NCBI GenBank assembly: GCA_964580235.1
Contig: CAZOJY010000005.1
Location: 1-57,014 of the forward strand
From: G020348385 sp964580235
GTDB taxonomy: Bacteria; Acidobacteriota; Aminicenantia; Aminicenantales; Aminicenantaceae
Direction: 5' to 3'
DNA length: 57,014 nt
Every line of letters starts with the position of its first letter. Position 1 is the first letter of the stretch. The notes below the pieces were generated by a model. The model did no database searches. It was not told the DNA's origin and saw only the letters and a program-made list of their open reading frames with translations. Position numbers and translations under genes: made by a program. Of the stretch, positions 53,822 to 57,014 are shown in pieces.

Positions 53822-53852
53822 ACCTTGGAAGTCCTATCAATATAGCGTAATG

Positions 53853-54854
53853 CTAGCTGATTTTCAATACAGCAGCGCCTTCGATTTGGCTGTCTTTCAG
53901 GAGTTTAAGGACCTCGTTTGCTTCTTTAAGGGGGAAAGCAGTCGTGGTCGTGCGGATCGGAATCTCGGCTGCTATCTGCAGCAAATCTTCTCCATCCTTC
54001 CTCGTGGCATTGGCCACACTGCGGAGTGTTCTCTCATGATAAAGATATTTCACATAATCCATTTCCGGTATCGGGGACATGTAAATCCCTGCCAGCGCTT
54101 GCGTCCCCCCTTTATCAAGCATTCGCATCCCATCCAAAACAGTCGGACCAGCAGGAGTGAAATTCACGATGCCGTTCATTTTTTTGGGAGGCTCGTCTCG
54201 AGAGGTCCCGGTCCACACTGCGCCTAACTTCCGAGCCAACTCCCTGTGTTCCTCAGACCTCGAAAAAACATAAACCTCACATCCCAAGTGGTCAGCCACC
54301 TGGATGGCCACATGGGCGGAAGCACCGAAACCTATCAGTCCCAGCCTCTGACCCGGTTGGATCTCGCTCAATCGAAGGGCTCTGTAACCGATAATACCAG
54401 CACAAAGGAGTGGGGCCGCCTCAGAATCTTCGAAAATATCAGGTATAACATAAGCAAACTTCTCGGGAATAACGATGTATTCGGCATAGCCTCCGTTCAC
54501 ATGATAACCAGTGAAACGGGCACTGGAACAGAGGTTTTCATTTCCTCTCTGACAATACAGGCATGTTGAATCTGTGGAATACAGCCATGCCACTCCAACT
54601 CTGTCCCCTTCAGAAAATCTTGATGCATTCTCACCACGTTTTGCTACTCTTCCGACAACCTGATGGCCGGGGATGATCGGAAGTTTAGCTTCAGGGAGTT
54701 CCCCTTCGACTGTATGCAGGTCTGTGTGGCAAACACCGCACACATTCACCCGGATCAGGATATCTGAAGGACCGGGTTCAGGGACGGCAAGCTCGACAAG
54801 TTCCAGCGGATTCTGCTCGATGGGAGCAAAATCCTTCAGGATCATGGCCTTCAT
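53853..54854 (-). CDS. Zinc-dependent alcohol dehydrogenase family protein
   Basis: The 333-residue medium-chain dehydrogenase has CGVCHTDLHTVEGELP (first catalytic zinc ligand), PIIPGHQVVGRV (ligand His; Gln replaces the common Glu), and a structural-zinc lobe CLYCQRGNENLC with fewer Cys than usual. The cofactor domain has GLIGFGASAHVAIQVA. It oxidises or reduces an alcohol/aldehyde with NAD(P). The pattern fits the AdhA-like subfamily with shortened loops. It is four bases or so from the exonuclease gene region and on the same strand. Confidence 0.88.
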   Translation of the reverse strand: MKAMILKDFAPIEQNPLELVELAVPEPGPSDILIRVNVCGVCHTDLHTVEGELPEAKLPIIPGHQVVGRVAKRGENASRFSEGDRVGVAWLYSTDSTCLYCQRGNENLCSSARFTGYHVNGGYAEYIVIPEKFAYVIPDIFEDSEAAPLLCAGIIGYRALRLSEIQPGQRLGLIGFGASAHVAIQVADHLGCEVYVFSRSEEHRELARKLGAVWTGTSRDEPPKKMNGIVNFTPAGPTVLDGMRMLDKGGTQALAGIYMSPIPEMDYVKYLYHERTLRSVANATRKDGEDLLQIAAEIPIRTTTTAFPLKEANEVLKLLKDSQIEGAAVLKIS

Positions 54855-54863
54855 ATGTGAACC

Positions 54864-56186
54864 TTACTTTTGTTTTTTGTCCGATTGTTGTTTGATTCTG
54901 CGCCGCAGCCTTTCCAGGCGATAGGAAAAATCCCTCTCATAAAAAGAAGAAACTCCTTTTGAGAGAACAAAGCCCTCCTCGGCAACACGCTTGGCTTCTT
55001 CGTAGTTTTTCAACCGGTGCTCGAAATACATGGCCAGCTCACGGAAAGAAAAAAGCTGCGAGGGAGTCACAAAATCTGTCGAGGTCATCTCCTCCCATAT
55101 CGGAACGGCTTTGTCCCACTCTTGGTGTTTTTTAAAATGGGCCGACAGGCGTTTTTTGGCTTCAAGGGTCACTTCATCGGTCAATTTTCCATCCAAAGCT
55201 TTCTGGAAGAATCGGACCGACTTTTCTACATCCCCGGCGCTTGCCATCACTTTCCCCGCACCGTAAAAATCCATGGCATCGCCCATGCAGATTGATGCGT
55301 CTTCGGAGAAAATATGCGCCCCGATGATCACAATGCCCAGGAGGGACAGAATATCCTCCTGGTTGTGGTACAGGATGGGTTCGATCAAACCATAATTGCC
55401 TGTCTGGAGATACTGGAAATACCTCCAGGGAATCTCAGCCGATGGGATATCTTCTGTCCGGCCGGCCTGGACCACATTCAGGGCAAGGTGGAACAAGCGG
55501 CAGCTTTCGTGTTTATGGCTCCAGAGCCTGCGGGCCGGAAAGAGAAAATCGAGATGGGGAAGTTCGGTCAGCGGGAAGGGCTGCCGGTAAAGGATGAACC
55601 GGGTTTCCAGCAGCGGAATGTCAAAGCTTTTGCCGTTGTAGGTCACGACAGACTGAAAATTCTTTTCCTTAAAAAACTGGCAGAGCTCCTGGATCATCCT
55701 CTCTTCTTCGGCCAGCTCTCCAAGGAAATACTGCCCGACCATAAATTTATTATCACTATAGTACCCCATGCCGATGTTGAACGGGACCACTCCTGTGCCC
55801 CCAGACAACCCCGTGGTCTCAAGGTCGATAAAAAGGGCCGTGGACAAGTCGAGGTCCCTGAATGCCTCGTCCTGGCTGAGACAGGCGAGAATCTCTCCAC
55901 TTATCTCGAGACCGTCGGCCGGTCTTATCCGGCCGTACCTCACGTTCAGGCCATAGCTGTTTTCCAGCCACCGTAGAGGCTCCCTTGGGAGCGGCTCGAA
56001 ATCCGGGGCCTTGGATTTTTCTGGTTTTTGCGCACGGGTGAGGTTGATCAGCCGCTCAAGTTTTTCTTTGGTGGACAGGTCCTCTTCTTCCTGGATTTTT
56101 CTCCATGTATCGGAAACCTCCCGGGATTTTGACCGGGTCTGCCGTTCTTTCCGGAGCCGGTCGAGTTTTTCTTTGATGTCTGCCAT
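54864..56186 (-). CDS. RNase H-like (YprB/DUF, DEDD) exonuclease-type protein with TPR-like tail
   Basis: The 440-residue protein has a basic coiled start, then a DEDD nuclease core (about 110-295): LFIDLETTGLSGG (Asp, Glu), VVTYNGKSFDIPLLETRF (Asp) and YHNQEDILSLLG (last Asp). This matches the ribonuclease H-like domain of YprB proteins. The C-terminal 130 residues are helical pairs resembling tetratricopeptide repeats. All four acidic residues are present, so it should be an exonuclease on DNA or RNA. Its ATG shares one base with the yjbQ stop (TAATG). Confidence 0.82.
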   Translation of the reverse strand: MADIKEKLDRLRKERQTRSKSREVSDTWRKIQEEEDLSTKEKLERLINLTRAQKPEKSKAPDFEPLPREPLRWLENSYGLNVRYGRIRPADGLEISGEILACLSQDEAFRDLDLSTALFIDLETTGLSGGTGVVPFNIGMGYYSDNKFMVGQYFLGELAEEERMIQELCQFFKEKNFQSVVTYNGKSFDIPLLETRFILYRQPFPLTELPHLDFLFPARRLWSHKHESCRLFHLALNVVQAGRTEDIPSAEIPWRYFQYLQTGNYGLIEPILYHNQEDILSLLGIVIIGAHIFSEDASICMGDAMDFYGAGKVMASAGDVEKSVRFFQKALDGKLTDEVTLEAKKRLSAHFKKHQEWDKAVPIWEEMTSTDFVTPSQLFSFRELAMYFEHRLKNYEEAKRVAEEGFVLSKGVSSFYERDFSYRLERLRRRIKQQSDKKQK

Positions 56187-56605
56187 TATTCTCCGATGAA
56201 TTGAAGGGCGACCGTTCTGGATCGGGAACGATTGTCAAAATCGATAAAGATGATCTGCTGCCATGTCCCCAGGGTCAACTGACCGTCATTGAACGGAACG
56301 GTCAAAGAGGGGCCGAGGAGTGATGCTCTCACATGGGAAAACCCGTTGCCGTCCCCCCATCGAGCATCGTGCTGATAAGTGACGTCACTGGGGATGATTT
56401 TCTCCATCAGCTCGGTGAAATCCTTGATCAGACCGGATTCATACTCAATGGTTGTGAAGCCGGCGGTCGAACCCGGGACAAAAAGAGTGACAGTGCCGTC
56501 TTTTAATCCATTCTCCGTCAGCTTGTGAGCCACTTCTGAAGTGATGTCAATCATATCGTTAAAACCGCCTGTGGAAAAACTCAAAGTATCGCTTAAAACT
56601 TTCAT
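56186..56605 (-). CDS. YjbQ family protein (secondary thiamine-phosphate synthase-like, UPF0047)
   Basis: The 139-residue protein is complete and typical: VTLFVPGSTAGFTTIEYE, then ARWGDGNGFSHVRASLLGPS and GQLTLGTWQQIIFIDFD, with the conserved His, Asp, Glu and Ser/Thr residues. The family has weak thiamine-phosphate synthase activity in tests, but its true role is unsettled. It is the first gene of a leftward pair with the exonuclease-like gene. GGGAGATG lies at its start. Confidence 0.88.
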   Translation of the reverse strand: MKVLSDTLSFSTGGFNDMIDITSEVAHKLTENGLKDGTVTLFVPGSTAGFTTIEYESGLIKDFTELMEKIIPSDVTYQHDARWGDGNGFSHVRASLLGPSLTVPFNDGQLTLGTWQQIIFIDFDNRSRSRTVALQFIGE

Positions 56606-57014
56606 CTCACATCTCCCTTTTTATGATATTTCATTTGAATAAAGACGTAAAGCACAAAGCTTAATTCATCTAATATAATTGGGGACACCCATTAGAAGGC
56701 TATTGTCAAGAAGGTAGACTTCCATAAAACTAAATCTCCTATTACAAAAGGACCTGTATGTGAGCGTTGGGTGTTCTTTCGCGTCCGTTATTTCTGAGTA
56801 GTTGGTTGCAGAACTCTCTGCACCAGACACCCATGTGGATCTAGGCAATAGGTTGCCCCTGGCACTGTGAAGTGCCCCAGGAAATGATCGGGACCATACC
56901 ATGTCCAAGGGTATGAGATGACAGGCACCAGTTGAAAGTTGACTCCACAACCGCTCCTGCGATTGATTTTTGATACGGTTCTAAAACATTGAGAATCATT
57001 TGAAGATGATTTTG
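56606..57014. other. End of window, no gene recognised
   Basis: A 94-codon minus-strand frame (56666-56950) has unlikely composition and no ribosome binding site, so it is not called. The stretch contains ATTGGGGAC at 56678-56686 and a hairpin GGCACT-GTGA-AGTGCC at 56861-56876 with a GNRA-type loop. Both are compatible with a remnant mobile or structured element, without proof. Confidence 0.4.

Noticed and set aside
56666..56950. 94-codon minus-strand frame near the window end
   Set aside because: No ribosome binding site, no recognisable domain and composition unlike the neighbouring genes.

Overview
The window is a mid-GC (mid-40s per cent by eye) bacterial chromosome segment with one 100-N scaffold gap at 6629-6728, so it is probably from a metagenome assembly. 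The gene mix suggests an uncultured diderm of the Acidobacteriota/Aminicenantes kind: a VWFA-related secreted protein, a FecR/DUF6600 protein, an S9 peptidase with a Lys/Glu-rich insert, a FadL-type outer membrane porin, a zinc-ribbon Ser/Thr kinase, a bactofilin and DapF with the SSG active-site variant. This placement is inferred from gene content; no marker gene was tested.

Layout. 1-13.2 kb holds secreted and envelope genes (membrane protein, S9 lipoprotein peptidase, VanZ-like protein, DUF4412 protein), the gap inside a 107-bp repeat, then a leftward block of PAS histidine kinase, VWFA-related protein, GT87 and GT9 glycosyltransferases, and a PilZ protein. 13.2-14.1 kb holds a decayed AbiEii gene beside tRNA-Thr(CGU). 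14.1-34.9 kb is mostly housekeeping: smc, a B12-binding radical SAM protein, a symporter broken by deletions, an HDAC-family deacetylase, a DUF6600 protein behind a sigma-54 promoter, PBP1A, dTMP kinase, htrA-dapF, a FadL-type porin, lon-hsp20, and nrdR with a flippase-like membrane protein.

35.1-42.8 kb is accessory DNA at the 3' side of tRNA-Gln(CUG): a truncated Ser/Thr kinase, an intact AbiE type IV toxin-antitoxin pair with a palindrome before its start, a beta-propeller-like fragment, a MazG-like pyrophosphohydrolase coupled to an EVE-like gene with two amber stops, an AAA/DUF4143 ATPase with tandem operator-like repeats, and a tightly overlapping three-gene unit (HAD hydrolase, adenylate-kinase-like protein, unknown protein). 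42.8-53.8 kb is punctuated by pieces of tRNA genes. Two partial copies of tRNA-Arg(ACG) lie in direct orientation to the intact gene at 53745-53821, and there is a 3' half of a tRNA-Asn. Between them lie a flavodiiron protein, methionine gamma-lyase, a sulfatase remnant, GH78 and GH29 lipoprotein glycosidases (rhamnose/fucose glycan degradation), an SDR/ornithine-cyclodeaminase chimera, and then bactofilin and a methyltransferase-like gene. After tRNA-Arg the sequence returns to ordinary genes: alcohol dehydrogenase, a DEDD exonuclease and YjbQ.

The most interesting signals are the tRNA-Arg fragment series that looks like successive attachment sites without an integrase, the HAD/adenylate-kinase-like/unknown unit, the repeated pattern of genes reduced to N- and C-terminal ends by internal deletions, and DapF with its second catalytic cysteine replaced by serine.
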